Below, piece by piece: positions 47,161-56,322 of a DNA stretch of 64,000 nucleotides. Source of the stretch: Shinella kummerowiae (GTDB taxonomy: Bacteria; Pseudomonadota; Alphaproteobacteria; Rhizobiales; Rhizobiaceae). The stretch spans positions 62,001 to 126,000 of the forward strand of contig NZ_WUMK01000005.1 of NCBI RefSeq assembly GCF_009827055.1, in the 5' to 3' direction. Position 1 is the first letter of the stretch. The number at the start of each line of letters is the position of its first letter. The position numbers and the translations under genes were made by a program. The notes under the pieces are model-generated. The model had not been told where the DNA came from. It saw only the letters and a list, made by a program, of their open reading frames with translations, and ran no database searches.

Positions 47161-47239
47161 AGAGCTGGAGCCGAAAGCGAATCCGCGTCGTGCCATCGGG
47201 TGCGAACTGGTTTATGGATCGCTGAGCGTGGGATGGAGA

Positions 47240-48010
47240 ATGGTCGTGCAGGAACTGGGTGAAGGTTTGGGCGTGCCGGAAGGCGAGGGCGGCGTGCGCC
47301 GTCCGCGTGTGCAGAAGAACGTCACGCGGACGATCGCATCGGATATCTGCGCCGACATCTTCCCCGTCGGCGCCTTCCTGCCGACGGAAAACGAACTGGG
47401 CGCGCGCTACGGCGTCAGCCGCACGGTCATCCGGGAATCGCTGAAAATCCTCGAATCCAAGGGGCTCGTGCGGGGGCGGTCGCGTGTCGGCACCGTCGTC
47501 TGCGCCAAGGACGAGTGGAACATCCTGGATCAGCAGGTGCTGGAATGGATCGGTCCCCGCATTTTCGAACTTGACCTTTTGACCTGCGTGCTCGATGCGC
47601 GCCGCGCCATCGAGCCTTTTGCGGCGGAGTTCGCAGCCGCGCGGGCGACGGTGCAGGAGGTGGCGGAAATCGAGCGGGCCTGGGAGCGCATGCGCGACGC
47701 CGAGGGCGATCTCGAAGCGTTCACGCAGGCTGACGTCGCCTTCCATGCCGGCCTGCTGAAGGCCAGCCACAACCAGGTCTTCATGCAGCTTGCCAGCATC
47801 ATCCAGGCGGCGCTGGAGTTTTCGTTGCACGCCTCGAATGAGGCGGCGGATGCGCGGGACGAAGCGTTGGAAATCCACAAGCGGCTCGTCGAAGCCCTGC
47901 GCATGCGCGACAAGGCGGCGGCGCGCGAATGCTCGCATCGCATGCTCGATCTTGCGGCGCGAGATCTCGCCATCGCGGTCCGCAAGCATCCCGCAACCGG
48001 TGAACGCTGA
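47240..48010 (+). CDS. FadR-type GntR transcriptional regulator, arabinose region
   Basis: The 256-residue protein has an N-terminal GntR winged helix (FLPTENELGARYGVSRTVIRESLKILESKGLVRGRSRVGTVV, shown here only by outline) and an all-helical FCD effector domain with the metal-binding DVAFHAGLLKASHN. The frame opens at 47156; I favour ATG 47240, since GGAG lies near it and the extra upstream residues have no counterpart. It is divergent from araFGH and followed after 11 bases by a sugar dehydrogenase gene, so arabinose or arabonate is the probable effector. Confidence 0.88.
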   Translation: MVVQELGEGLGVPEGEGGVRRPRVQKNVTRTIASDICADIFPVGAFLPTENELGARYGVSRTVIRESLKILESKGLVRGRSRVGTVVCAKDEWNILDQQVLEWIGPRIFELDLLTCVLDARRAIEPFAAEFAAARATVQEVAEIERAWERMRDAEGDLEAFTQADVAFHAGLLKASHNQVFMQLASIIQAALEFSLHASNEAADARDEALEIHKRLVEALRMRDKAAARECSHRMLDLAARDLAIAVRKHPATGER

Positions 48011-48021
48011 GGAGATCGCAC

Positions 48022-48798
48022 ATGGCTGGACGTCTTCATGGCAAGCGGGTCATGGTCACCGGCGCGGCGCAGGGCATCGGCCTCGCCATCGCGGAAGTCT
48101 TCCTGGCGGAAGGGGCGAGCCTCTTCCTGATCGACCGAGACGGCGATCTGCTCGCCACGGAAGTCGAACGGCTTCGCGCGACGGGTGGCAAGGTAGGGCA
48201 TGCGACTGCTGACATCACGGATGCCGAGGCGATCAAACGGGCAGTCGCCGCGGCGACGCATGAAATCGGCCGGCTGAACGCGTTGGTCAACAATGCCGGT
48301 GCCAACGTCTTCTTCGAGCCGCTGAAACTCTCCGATGCCGATTGGGAGCGCTGCTTCGACATCAACCTCAAGGGTGCCTGGAACTGCAGCAAGGCCGTGC
48401 TGCCGGGCATGATCGAGGACGGCGGCGGCGTCATCCTCAACATCGCCTCGACGCACGCCTTCACCATCATCCCGCATACCTTCCCCTATCCGGTCGCCAA
48501 GCATGCGCTGCTCGGCATGACCAAGGCGCTCGGCCTCGAATATGCCGGGCAGGGCGTGCGTGTGAACGCGCTGGCACCCGGCTATGTGCGTACGCAGAAG
48601 GCCGTCGAATACTGGGAGAGTTTCCCGAATCCCGTCGCCGCGGAGGCGGCAACGATGAAACTCCATCCGGGCGGGCGCATCGCGATGCCGGAAGAGATCG
48701 CCAAGGCCGCGCTCTTCATGGTCTCGGACGAGTGCCCCTTCATGAATGCCACCTGCCTTACGGTCGATGGCGGCATGAGTGTCCTGCACCACCCCTGA
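48022..48798 (+). CDS. SDR sugar dehydrogenase, likely L-arabinose 1-dehydrogenase
   Basis: The 258-residue classical short-chain dehydrogenase has GAAQGIGLAIAE at the cofactor site, an acidic residue in FLIDRDG favouring NAD+, NNAG, and the catalytic YPVAK. It sits downstream of the FadR-type regulator and before the arabonate dehydratase, the position of the sugar-oxidising enzyme in non-phosphorylative L-arabinose pathways. The first step could instead use galactose or fucose, since such SDRs are often broad. No lactonase gene is visible between them, so lactone opening is either spontaneous or encoded elsewhere. Confidence 0.82.
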   Translation: MAGRLHGKRVMVTGAAQGIGLAIAEVFLAEGASLFLIDRDGDLLATEVERLRATGGKVGHATADITDAEAIKRAVAAATHEIGRLNALVNNAGANVFFEPLKLSDADWERCFDINLKGAWNCSKAVLPGMIEDGGGVILNIASTHAFTIIPHTFPYPVAKHALLGMTKALGLEYAGQGVRVNALAPGYVRTQKAVEYWESFPNPVAAEAATMKLHPGGRIAMPEEIAKAALFMVSDECPFMNATCLTVDGGMSVLHHP

Positions 48799-48829
48799 CC
48801 GTCTTCGGCAGGTCCTCTCTGCCCATCCG

Positions 48830-48859
48830 AAACCTCCGGCGATCCTTCGTCGGAGGTTT
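48830..48859 (+). terminator. Rho-independent terminator after the SDR gene
   Basis: AAACCTCCG (48830-48838) pairs with CGGAGGTTT (48851-48859) around a 12-base loop, followed by TTTCTTTATC. It splits the gntR-SDR transcript from the dehydratase operon. Confidence 0.8.
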
Positions 48860-48962
48860 TTCTTTATCTGCACTGCCCATTCTGCCGCTTGACCGAAAAT
48901 AACTCCGATTATATGAGAAAAATAAAGCCGGCTTGCTGGCATGCTTTGTTGGAGGAGTAAAA

Positions 48963-50678
48963 ATGTCCCGGAAATTACGGTCTCAGCATTGGTTCGGCGG
49001 GCTGGACAAGGATGCGTTCATTCACCGGAGCTGGATGAAGAACAACGGCCTGCCGGACGATGTCTTCGACGGGCGCCCGGTCATCGGCATCTGCAACACC
49101 TTCTCCGAACTCACCCCCTGCAACGCGCATTTCCGCGGTCTCATCGAGCACATCAAGGCGGGCGTGCTGGAGGCGGGCGGCCTGCCCGTGGAGTTCCCGG
49201 TTTTCTCGTGTGGTGAATCGAACCTGCGCCCGACCGCCATGCTCTTCCGCAACCTGGCCTCCATGGATGTCGAGGAGGCGATCCGCGGCAACCCGATCGA
49301 CGGCGTTGTGCTGATGGCCGGCTGCGACAAGACCACGCCGTCGCTCGTCATGGGGGCCGCGTCCTGCGATCTGCCCTCGATCGTCATTTCCGGCGGGCCA
49401 ATGCTGAACGGCCGCTTCCGCGGCCGCACCATCGGTTCGGGCACGGATGTCTGGAAGTTCTCCGAGGATGTGCGCGCCGGCGTGATGTCGCAGAAGGATT
49501 TCCAGGCGGCCGAAAGCGCCATGTCGCGCTCACCGGGTCACTGTATGACCATGGGCACGGCGTCCACCATGGCCTCCATAGTCGAGGCGCTAGGGCTTGC
49601 CCTCCCGGGCAACGCCGCCGTTCCTGCAGTCGATGCCGAGCGGGCCCGGTTGGCGCGGCTGACGGGCCGGCGCATCGTGGGCATGGTCGCGGAAGACCTG
49701 CGCCTGTCGAAGATTCTTACGCGTGCGGCCTTCGCCAACGCCATCCGCGTCAACGGCGCGGTCGGCGGCTCCACCAATGCAGTGGTCCACCTCCTGGCGA
49801 TCGCCGGCCGCACCGGCACGCCCTTGTCGCTCGATGATTGGGACCGGTTCGGCCGCGACGTGCCGACCATCCTCAATCTCATGCCCTCCGGCCGCTACCT
49901 GATGGAGGATTTCTACTATGCCGGCGGCCTGCCGGTCGTCATGAAGGAAATTGCCGATCTCCTCGACCTCGATGCTTTGACAGTCACTGGCAACAGCGTC
50001 GGCGCCAACATCGAGGGCGTCGAAAACTTCAACGATGACGTCATCCTGCCGCGTGACAGGCCCCTGACCGCAAGCGGGGGCATCGCCGTGCTGCGCGGCA
50101 ATCTCGCGCCGAGTGGCGCCATCATCAAGCCATCGGCGGCAACGCCGGCCCTGATGCAGCACCGCGGCCGCGCCGTGGTCTTCGAGACCATCGATCACTA
50201 CAAGGCGCGGGTTGATGATCCCGATCTCGATATCGACGAGACCTCGCTCATGGTTCTGAAGAACTGCGGCCCGAGGGGATATCCCGGCATGGCCGAGGTC
50301 GGCAACATGGCGCTGCCGCAAAAACTCCTGAAGAAGGGCGTGCGCGACATGGTGCGAATTTCCGATGCCCGCATGTCCGGCACGGCCTTCGGCACCGTTG
50401 TCCTGCACACGGCGCCGGAAGCGGCCGTCGGCGGCCCGCTGGCGCTGGTGCGCGATGGGGATTTTATCGAACTCGACGTCGCCGGCCGTCGGCTGCATCT
50501 CGATGTCGACGACGCTGAGCTTGCCTGCAGAAAGGCCGAATGGACGGCACCGGTGCCGGACATGACCCGTGGCTATCAGGGCCTCTATGTCGAGCGCGTC
50601 ATGCAGGCCGATACGGGGGCAGATCTTGATTTTCTCGTTGGGGGCAGCGGTCATGCTGTCCCTCGCGAGAGCCATTGA
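48963..50678 (+). CDS. L-arabonate dehydratase (IlvD/Edd family)
   Basis: The 571-residue enzyme removes water from L-arabonate to give 2-keto-3-deoxy-L-arabonate. It has three cysteines for an iron-sulfur cluster: C53 (in NTFSELTPCN), C121 (in GCDKTTPS) and C194 (in GHCMTMGTAS). Each is offset by six from the cysteines 59, 127 and 200 known in the Rhizobium leguminosarum arabonate dehydratase, which supports orthology. GGAGGAG precedes ATG 48963; the frame opens earlier at 48933. Specificity for arabonate rather than other sugar acids is an inference from this match and the araFGH neighbours. Confidence 0.9.
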   Translation: MSRKLRSQHWFGGLDKDAFIHRSWMKNNGLPDDVFDGRPVIGICNTFSELTPCNAHFRGLIEHIKAGVLEAGGLPVEFPVFSCGESNLRPTAMLFRNLASMDVEEAIRGNPIDGVVLMAGCDKTTPSLVMGAASCDLPSIVISGGPMLNGRFRGRTIGSGTDVWKFSEDVRAGVMSQKDFQAAESAMSRSPGHCMTMGTASTMASIVEALGLALPGNAAVPAVDAERARLARLTGRRIVGMVAEDLRLSKILTRAAFANAIRVNGAVGGSTNAVVHLLAIAGRTGTPLSLDDWDRFGRDVPTILNLMPSGRYLMEDFYYAGGLPVVMKEIADLLDLDALTVTGNSVGANIEGVENFNDDVILPRDRPLTASGGIAVLRGNLAPSGAIIKPSAATPALMQHRGRAVVFETIDHYKARVDDPDLDIDETSLMVLKNCGPRGYPGMAEVGNMALPQKLLKKGVRDMVRISDARMSGTAFGTVVLHTAPEAAVGGPLALVRDGDFIELDVAGRRLHLDVDDAELACRKAEWTAPVPDMTRGYQGLYVERVMQADTGADLDFLVGGSGHAVPRESH

Positions 50679-50685
50679 GGAGGCG

Positions 50686-51594
50686 ATGGTGAAGGATTTT
50701 CGCGTCGAAGACCTGCACGGCATCCATGCCATTCTCTACGCGCTGTTCGACGAGCAGGAGAAACTCAACCGCGCGGCGATGCGCCGGCAGACGGAAATCT
50801 GCCTGGCGAGCGGCGTGCACGGCATGGCCGCCCTTGGCCTCGCGACCGAGGCCTCCAAGCTCGACGAGGCCGAGCGCATGGCGATCATGGATTGGGTGGT
50901 CGAGGATACCGCCGGTCGCGTGCCCGTCGCGCTGACGATCTTCGGCGCGTCCGTCGAGGAACAGGTGCGTCAGGTGCGCCATGCGACGGCCGCCGGTGCC
51001 GACTGGCTGATCCTCCAGCCACCGATGGTCGGCCAATATTCTGCCGTCGAATATATCCGTTTCTTCGGCCGCGTCGCAGAAAGCACAGACCTGCCGCTCG
51101 CCATCCAGAACGCCCCGGCGCTGATGGGCCGGGGCCTCACGGCGACGGACATTCGCGATCTCGCGCACCAGCACCCAAACATCCGTCTTGTGAAGGGGGA
51201 GGGACCGGTCGTCGATATCGCCCACCTGATCGCGGTGACGGAGGGCCGGCTGCCGGTCTTCAACGGCCGGGCAGGGCTGGAGCTGCTGGAAAACCTGCGC
51301 ATCGGCTGCATTGGCCTGATCCTGGCGCCGGATTCCATCGACTATGCCGTGCGCGCCTATGAATTCTTCTGCGACGGCTGGGATGCGCATGCCGAGGAGG
51401 AGTATCGCCGCATGCTGCCGGGCGTCGTCTTCTCCATGCAGGGCATCGAGACCCTCATGTGCTACGGCAAGCGCTTGTTCGGTGAGCGCGCGGGCATCGC
51501 AATCCACGACCGGGCGCCCGCCGCGCGACCCACGTCGGTCGGTCTGGAAATGACCCGGCGCTATGCGAGCGCCCTGGGCGGCTTTCCCGAATAG
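50686..51594 (+). CDS. DapA-family 2-keto-3-deoxy-L-arabonate dehydratase or aldolase
   Basis: The 302-residue class I lyase fold protein has the Schiff-base lysine in IRLVKGEGP and the substrate-binding PPMVGQYSAVEYIRFFG stretch, as in KdgD/KDA-type enzymes. It begins eight bases after the dehydratase stop with GAGGAGG upstream of ATG 50686. It either dehydrates L-KDA to 2-oxoglutarate semialdehyde or splits it to pyruvate and glycolaldehyde. I cannot separate these from sequence. No 2-oxoglutarate semialdehyde dehydrogenase is in the window, which leaves both options open. Confidence 0.8.
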   Translation: MVKDFRVEDLHGIHAILYALFDEQEKLNRAAMRRQTEICLASGVHGMAALGLATEASKLDEAERMAIMDWVVEDTAGRVPVALTIFGASVEEQVRQVRHATAAGADWLILQPPMVGQYSAVEYIRFFGRVAESTDLPLAIQNAPALMGRGLTATDIRDLAHQHPNIRLVKGEGPVVDIAHLIAVTEGRLPVFNGRAGLELLENLRIGCIGLILAPDSIDYAVRAYEFFCDGWDAHAEEEYRRMLPGVVFSMQGIETLMCYGKRLFGERAGIAIHDRAPAARPTSVGLEMTRRYASALGGFPE

Positions 51595-51635
51595 GACGAA
51601 CCGTCTATGTACGAGGAAGACGAAGGGGAGGGTGC

Positions 51636-52334
51636 ATGAAGCCAATCGCTCGGGAAGATCGCGGCTTGCCAGCCCGTATTGCAGGCGATATCGGCCGGCG
51701 CATCACGCTGGGCGACCTGAAGGTCGGCGAGACCCTGCCGCGCGAGGCCGACATGCTGGCAGCCCTCGGCGTCAGCCGCACGACGTTGCGCGAGGCGTTG
51801 AAAATCCTGTCGACCAAGGGCTTCATCGAGGCGAAGCCGCGGCTCGGCACGCGGGTGCGGGCAGCGGAACACTGGAACACGCTCGATCCGGTCGTGCTGT
51901 CCTGGCAGGGCGATGCCGAAGACCAGGACGCGCTGGCCGAGGAGCTTTTTGAAATCCGCCTTTCAATCGAACCGCTTGCGGCACGCCTTGCCGCCCGTCG
52001 TGGTTCGGCCGCGCACCATGCGGCGATCCGTGCGGCCTTCCTGCGCATGGCGGAGGAGCAGACCGGCATCGATGCGGCGATCGAGGCCGATATCGATTTC
52101 CACCTTCAGATATTCCAGGCCGCCCGCAACCGTTTCCTGTTGCCCGTTTCCTCGGTCATCAGGGCCGCGCTTTCGATCAGTATTCCGAAGACCATGGCTG
52201 CCTCCGGCGGTTTCGGCCAGTCGCTCGCCCAGCACCGGGCGATCCTCGAAGCCATCGAACAGCGCGACGAGGAGGCCGCCTTCGCCGCCGCCACCACGCT
52301 CATCGCATCGACCTACAAACGGAACTTCAGTTAA
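51636..52334 (+). CDS. Second FadR-type GntR regulator in the arabinose module
   Basis: The 232-residue protein has a GntR winged helix (LPREADMLAALGVSRTTLREALKILSTKGFIEAKPRLG outline) and an FCD domain with the DIDFHLQIFQAARNRF metal motif. It follows the DapA-family gene by 41 bases and may be its last operon member. It is a separate paralogue of the regulator at 47240, not a recent duplicate judging by eye. It may respond to a different intermediate, for example KDA, or regulate a distant gene set. Confidence 0.88.
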   Translation: MKPIAREDRGLPARIAGDIGRRITLGDLKVGETLPREADMLAALGVSRTTLREALKILSTKGFIEAKPRLGTRVRAAEHWNTLDPVVLSWQGDAEDQDALAEELFEIRLSIEPLAARLAARRGSAAHHAAIRAAFLRMAEEQTGIDAAIEADIDFHLQIFQAARNRFLLPVSSVIRAALSISIPKTMAASGGFGQSLAQHRAILEAIEQRDEEAAFAAATTLIASTYKRNFS

Positions 52335-52361
52335 AGGGCACCACGTTCGTCACGGGGGAGG

Positions 52362-53243
52362 CTACGAACCGCCTTCCGCCCGCGAAAGCCGTCGTGCGAC
52401 GTCGAAAAATGCGCTGACGAGTTTGCCGTTGCTGCGCTCGCGCAGGCAGATCATTGCCTCGTCCATCAGCATTTCCGGGGCCTTGATGTGGATCGGCACA
52501 AGGCGGTTGTCCTGGCCGAATTCGGCGGAAGAGACGAAGCCGACGCCGCCGCCGGCCGCGACGATCTCGCGAACCGCCTCGCGTCCCTCTGCCTCGATGA
52601 GCGGTGTCAGGGTGACGCCGCATTGTTCGGCCATGGCCTCCAGCTTCTGGCGGGTTTTCGAACCGCGCTCGCGCAGAACGAGCGGGTGTTTGGCGAGTTC
52701 GGCGAACGAGACTTCCTTCTGATCGCCCAGTGGGTAGCCGCGGCTTGCGAAGGCGATGATCGGCGTGGAGTTGAGCTTCAGGATCTCGAAATCGCTGGAT
52801 TGCGGGATTTCGCCGAGAACACCGATATCCGCCTCGTAGGCGTGCAGGCTGGTGATGACGGTCTCCGTGTTGCCGGCATTAATCGAGACTTGCACGGACG
52901 GGTAGGCGCGGCGGAAGGCGGCGAGGATATGGAGCAGGTGATGGGCGGCGTCGGCGACGATCCGCAGTTTTCCAGCGCGCAGCGCCCGGGACTCCGAGAG
53001 CAGGTCAAGCGCCTGCTGCTCGACGTCGAACATGCGCCGGGTGATTTCCAGAAGCTGCTGGCCGGCCTGGGTCAGCGTTACCTGCTTCTTGTTGCGGTTG
53101 AAGAGGAGGACGTCATATTCCTCCTCGAGCTTGCGCACCTGATCGGAAACCGCGGGCTGTGTGAGGAAGAGCGCCTCCGCCGCGCGCGAAAAGCCGCCAT
53201 GAATGGCCACGTTGTGGAAGGCGCGAAGCTGGACATAGCGCAT
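52362..53243 (-). CDS. LysR-family regulator, likely of 2-aminoethylphosphonate genes
   Basis: The 293-residue protein has a LysR helix-turn-helix (GGFSRAAEALFLTQPAVSDQVRKLEEEYDVLLF outline) and a C-terminal effector domain with SINAGNTETVITSLHAYEADIG. ATG 53243 is preceded by AAAGGGGA at good spacing; an ATG at 53261 lacks a ribosome site. It is divergent from the Na/Pi transporter gene. The intervening DNA contains a perfect ATGAATTCAT palindrome and a CGAACGAT element that recurs before phnW and aepX. I infer it controls the phosphonate module, responding to the substrate rather than to phosphate starvation. Confidence 0.85.
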   Translation of the reverse strand: MRYVQLRAFHNVAIHGGFSRAAEALFLTQPAVSDQVRKLEEEYDVLLFNRNKKQVTLTQAGQQLLEITRRMFDVEQQALDLLSESRALRAGKLRIVADAAHHLLHILAAFRRAYPSVQVSINAGNTETVITSLHAYEADIGVLGEIPQSSDFEILKLNSTPIIAFASRGYPLGDQKEVSFAELAKHPLVLRERGSKTRQKLEAMAEQCGVTLTPLIEAEGREAVREIVAAGGGVGFVSSAEFGQDNRLVPIHIKAPEMLMDEAMICLRERSNGKLVSAFFDVARRLSRAEGGS

Positions 53244-53272
53244 GCCACCGTCCCCTTTCATAGGTTGAGATT

Positions 53273-53307
53273 ATGAATTCATTAAAACGAACGATTTGAT
53301 TTATGTA
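53273..53307. promoter_or_regulatory. LysR/Na-Pi divergent control region
   Basis: ATGAATTCAT at 53273-53282 is a perfect palindrome, flanked as TTATGAATTCATTAA, with a T-N-A spacing like LysR sites. CGAACGAT follows at 53288-53295, then TTTGATTTATGTA. The last element also appears, with a similar flank, upstream of phnW at 55044-55066. Confidence 0.5.
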
Positions 53308-53358
53308 AAGCGGCGCTGGATAGTTTTCGGATTCCCATCCCTGTCGCGGAGCGCGTCC

Positions 53359-55011
53359 ATGAACCTTCCGGCCGTCGCCCTTGAACTTGCCGCAGCCACT
53401 GTTCTGCTGCTCTATGCCGTCAGCCTTGTGAAAACGGGCGTCGAAACGGCCTGGGGAGACCTGGTCGCGCGCACGGTCGGGGGTGCCGGCGGCCGGCCGC
53501 GCGCGGCGATCTGCGGCTGCGTTGTGGCGATCGCCCTGCAAAGTTCGACGGCCGTCGCCATGCTAGCCGCCGGCTTTGCCATCAGCGGTGCGCTGGCGCT
53601 CGATGTTGGTCTGGCGGTGCTTCTCGGCGCCGATCTGGGCTCGGCGCTGGTCGTCAAGATCCTCTCCTTCGATCTGCATTGGCTGGGGCCGTTGCTGATT
53701 GCCGGCGGGGGGCTGCTGCATTTGAAGGCGCATACGCGCAAGGCCGTTGAAGCCGGGCGCGCCGTGCTCGGCATTGGCTTGCTGCTGCTGTCATTGCAGA
53801 TGATTGGCCATGCGACACTGCCGTTGGCGCAAAGTCCGCTCCTGCCGTCCGCAATCGCTTTCATCGGCAAGGATGCGTTGACGGTGATGATCCTCGCGGC
53901 CCTCTTTACCTGGGCCTTGCATTCAAGCGTTGCGGCAATCCTGCTCATCCTTACTTTCGCTGCGAAAGGGCTTGTGCCGCTCGAAGTCGGCATTCCGCTT
54001 ATCCTCGGCGTCAATCTCGGCGGTGGACTGATCGCGCTCTGGCTGACCCGCGGTCTGCCAGTGGAGGGCCGGCGCCTGCCATTGGGAAACCTTCTGTTCC
54101 GCGCCATGTTCAGTGCCATGATCTTTGCGGTGTTTTCGCTGCACGCGCCCTTCGACTGGCTTCCAGGCGGAACGGTCGCCGCCAGGTTGGTCAATCTGCA
54201 TGTGCTCTTCAACGCTGCGCTGGTCCTCATTGGCCTGTTGTCATGCGGATTGATGGCACGTTTCGTCAGGCTTCTTGCACCGAAGGCGGCGGGAGAGAGC
54301 GACCTGACCGCTCATGCCAGCGCGCTGGACGGTTCGCTCATTGACAAGCCGGCGCAGGCGCTCGCCGCGGCGGCGCGCGAAGTGCTGCATATGGGCAATT
54401 TGACGACCCGCATGCTGGAACCCGTCATGACGGTCATCCAGTCTCCCACACCCGAAGCGGTGAAAGCGCTTCGGCGCATCGATGGCGACATCCACCGGGC
54501 GCATAGTGAGATCAAGCTTTACATTGCCGCCGTCAATCGCGGCGTGCTGACAGACGAGCAATCCCGGCGCGGCATCGAGCTTACCGAAGCGGCGATCCAT
54601 CTGGAATATGCCGGCGACGTGGTGGCAAAGAGCCTTCTTCAGATCGCCGAGGAGCGGCTTGCCGGGGCCGGTGCCTTTTCGCTGGAGGGGTGGCGGGAAC
54701 TGATGCTGCTGCATGCTGCGGTGTTCTCCAATGTCCGGCTCGCAGCCAACCTGCTGGTCTCGCCCGATCCGATCATCGCGCGCGAGATGGTTCGGCAGAA
54801 GGAGCATGTCCGCCGCCTCGTCGATGACAGCAGCAAGAGCCATCTGGAGCGATTGCGGCAGGGGATCGCCGCAAGCATCCAGTCCAGTGACATGCATCTG
54901 GAAATCGTGCGGGCGTTGAAGGAGGTCAATTCACTGGTCACGACCATGGCCTATCCGCGCCTGTGCGAGACCGGCGATCTTCTGGAAAGCCGGCTGATCC
55001 CGGCAGCCTAG
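53359..55011 (+). CDS. Na+/phosphate cotransporter with PhoU-like domain
   Basis: The 550-residue PNaS-family protein has two inverted membrane repeats, with ALQSSTAVAML in the first and LHSSVAAILLI in the second. The usual QSS motif is replaced by HSS in the second repeat. From about residue 330 a cytoplasmic PhoU-like helical domain follows. ATG 53359 has GGAG nine bases upstream. Placement directly before phnW is notable: PhnA releases phosphate inside the cell, so this carrier may let excess phosphate leave or regulate its level. Uptake is the other possibility. Confidence 0.85.
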   Translation: MNLPAVALELAAATVLLLYAVSLVKTGVETAWGDLVARTVGGAGGRPRAAICGCVVAIALQSSTAVAMLAAGFAISGALALDVGLAVLLGADLGSALVVKILSFDLHWLGPLLIAGGGLLHLKAHTRKAVEAGRAVLGIGLLLLSLQMIGHATLPLAQSPLLPSAIAFIGKDALTVMILAALFTWALHSSVAAILLILTFAAKGLVPLEVGIPLILGVNLGGGLIALWLTRGLPVEGRRLPLGNLLFRAMFSAMIFAVFSLHAPFDWLPGGTVAARLVNLHVLFNAALVLIGLLSCGLMARFVRLLAPKAAGESDLTAHASALDGSLIDKPAQALAAAAREVLHMGNLTTRMLEPVMTVIQSPTPEAVKALRRIDGDIHRAHSEIKLYIAAVNRGVLTDEQSRRGIELTEAAIHLEYAGDVVAKSLLQIAEERLAGAGAFSLEGWRELMLLHAAVFSNVRLAANLLVSPDPIIAREMVRQKEHVRRLVDDSSKSHLERLRQGIAASIQSSDMHLEIVRALKEVNSLVTTMAYPRLCETGDLLESRLIPAA

Positions 55012-55028
55012 GAATATAAATTAAATCT

Positions 55029-55066
55029 ATCGTTCGATACAAAAGAACGATTTTACATATATGTAT
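55029..55066. promoter_or_regulatory. Candidate operator/promoter upstream of phnW
   Basis: ATCGTTC (55029-55035) and GAACGAT (55045-55051) form a perfect 7-bp inverted repeat with a 9-bp spacer. The sequence TTTTACATATATGTA follows. The element is shared with the LysR/Na-Pi region. Spacing fits a LysR-type dimer site. Confidence 0.55.
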
Positions 55067-55113
55067 TTCAACCGCATTGTCGTCCCCGGATAAGCCAAAC
55101 GTGAGGACGGACC

Positions 55114-56316
55114 ATGCCGAACACCGCTTCTGACAAAACGATCGCGCCGCTGGAATCGCCCAGGCTCGGTGAACCCTATCTCCTGACTCCCGGCCCACTG
55201 ACGACTGCTTACACCGTCAAGGAAGCGATGCTGAGGGACTGGGGGTCATGGGATGGTGATTTCCGGGCCATGACCAGCGACCTGCGCCATCAGCTCCTCG
55301 AGATTGCCGGTGACGCCAAGGGCGAGTTCGATTGTGTGCCGATGCAGGGCAGCGGTTCCTTCTCGGTCGAGGCGATGCTCGGCTCCTTCGTTCCGCGCGA
55401 CGGCAAGGTTCTAGTGTTGAGCAACGGCGCCTATGGCAAGCGCATCGCCCAGACGCTGTCCTATCTCGGCCGCGACCACGTGACGATCGACAAGGGCGAC
55501 TACATGCCGCCACGCGGCCCTGAAGTCGCCGCGGCACTCGATGCCGATCCGGCAATCACCCATGTCGTTGTCATCCATTGCGAAACCAGCTCCGGCATCC
55601 TCAACCCGCTGAAGGAAATTTCCGACACCGTCTATGCTCACGGCCGTAAATTGCTCGTCGATTCGATGAGTGCCTTCGGTGCCGTGCCGGCCGGCCTTGC
55701 CGATTTCCGCTACGAGGCCATCGTTTCCTCCGCCAACAAGTGCATCGAGGGTGTGCCGGGCTTCGGCTTCGTCATCGCCCGCAAGAGCGAGCTTGAAGCC
55801 GCCAAGGGCCGCAGCCATTCGCTCAGTCTCGATGTGCATGCCCAGTGGGACTACATGAACAAGACGGGCCAGTGGCGCTTCACGCCGCCGACCCATGTTG
55901 TTGCCGCCTTCCTGGAGGCCCTGCGCCTGCATCGCGAAGAGGGCGGCGTCGCCGCCCGCGGCGCGCGCTATGCCCGCAACCGCGATGTCATGGTGGCTGG
56001 CATGCGTGAAGCCGGGTTCGAAACGCTGCTTGCCGACCAGTGGCTATCGCCGATCATCGTCACCTTCTTCAGCCCGGCCCACCCGGCCTTCGCCTTCGAT
56101 CGTTTCTACAGCCTGATGAAGGACAAGGGTTTCATCATCTACCCAGGCAAGCTGACGGTCGTCGACAGTTTCCGCGTCGGCTGCATCGGCCGCATGGACG
56201 AGCATGTCATGCGCCGCGTGGTTGAGGCTGCCCGCTCGTCGCTGGCCGAAATGGGCGTCGATAGCGCCGCTCCGCCAGCCATCGCCCTTGAAGAACGCAG
56301 CCGTCTCGCCGCTTAA
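55114..56316 (+). CDS. phnW: 2-aminoethylphosphonate-pyruvate transaminase
   Basis: PhnW transfers the amino group of 2-aminoethylphosphonate to pyruvate, giving phosphonoacetaldehyde and alanine. The 400-residue protein has LTPGPLTTAYTVKEAML at the start, QGSGSFSVEAMLGSF, ETSSGILNPLKEI, the DSMSAFGA block and the PLP lysine in SSANKCIEG. The start is preceded by GAGGACGG. It is followed by phnA after six bases and phnY after ten, giving the phnWAY operon with phosphonoacetate, not phosphonoacetaldehyde hydrolysis, as the carbon-phosphorus cleavage route. Confidence 0.96.
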   Translation: MPNTASDKTIAPLESPRLGEPYLLTPGPLTTAYTVKEAMLRDWGSWDGDFRAMTSDLRHQLLEIAGDAKGEFDCVPMQGSGSFSVEAMLGSFVPRDGKVLVLSNGAYGKRIAQTLSYLGRDHVTIDKGDYMPPRGPEVAAALDADPAITHVVVIHCETSSGILNPLKEISDTVYAHGRKLLVDSMSAFGAVPAGLADFRYEAIVSSANKCIEGVPGFGFVIARKSELEAAKGRSHSLSLDVHAQWDYMNKTGQWRFTPPTHVVAAFLEALRLHREEGGVAARGARYARNRDVMVAGMREAGFETLLADQWLSPIIVTFFSPAHPAFAFDRFYSLMKDKGFIIYPGKLTVVDSFRVGCIGRMDEHVMRRVVEAARSSLAEMGVDSAAPPAIALEERSRLAA

Positions 56317-56322
56317 CGAAGA

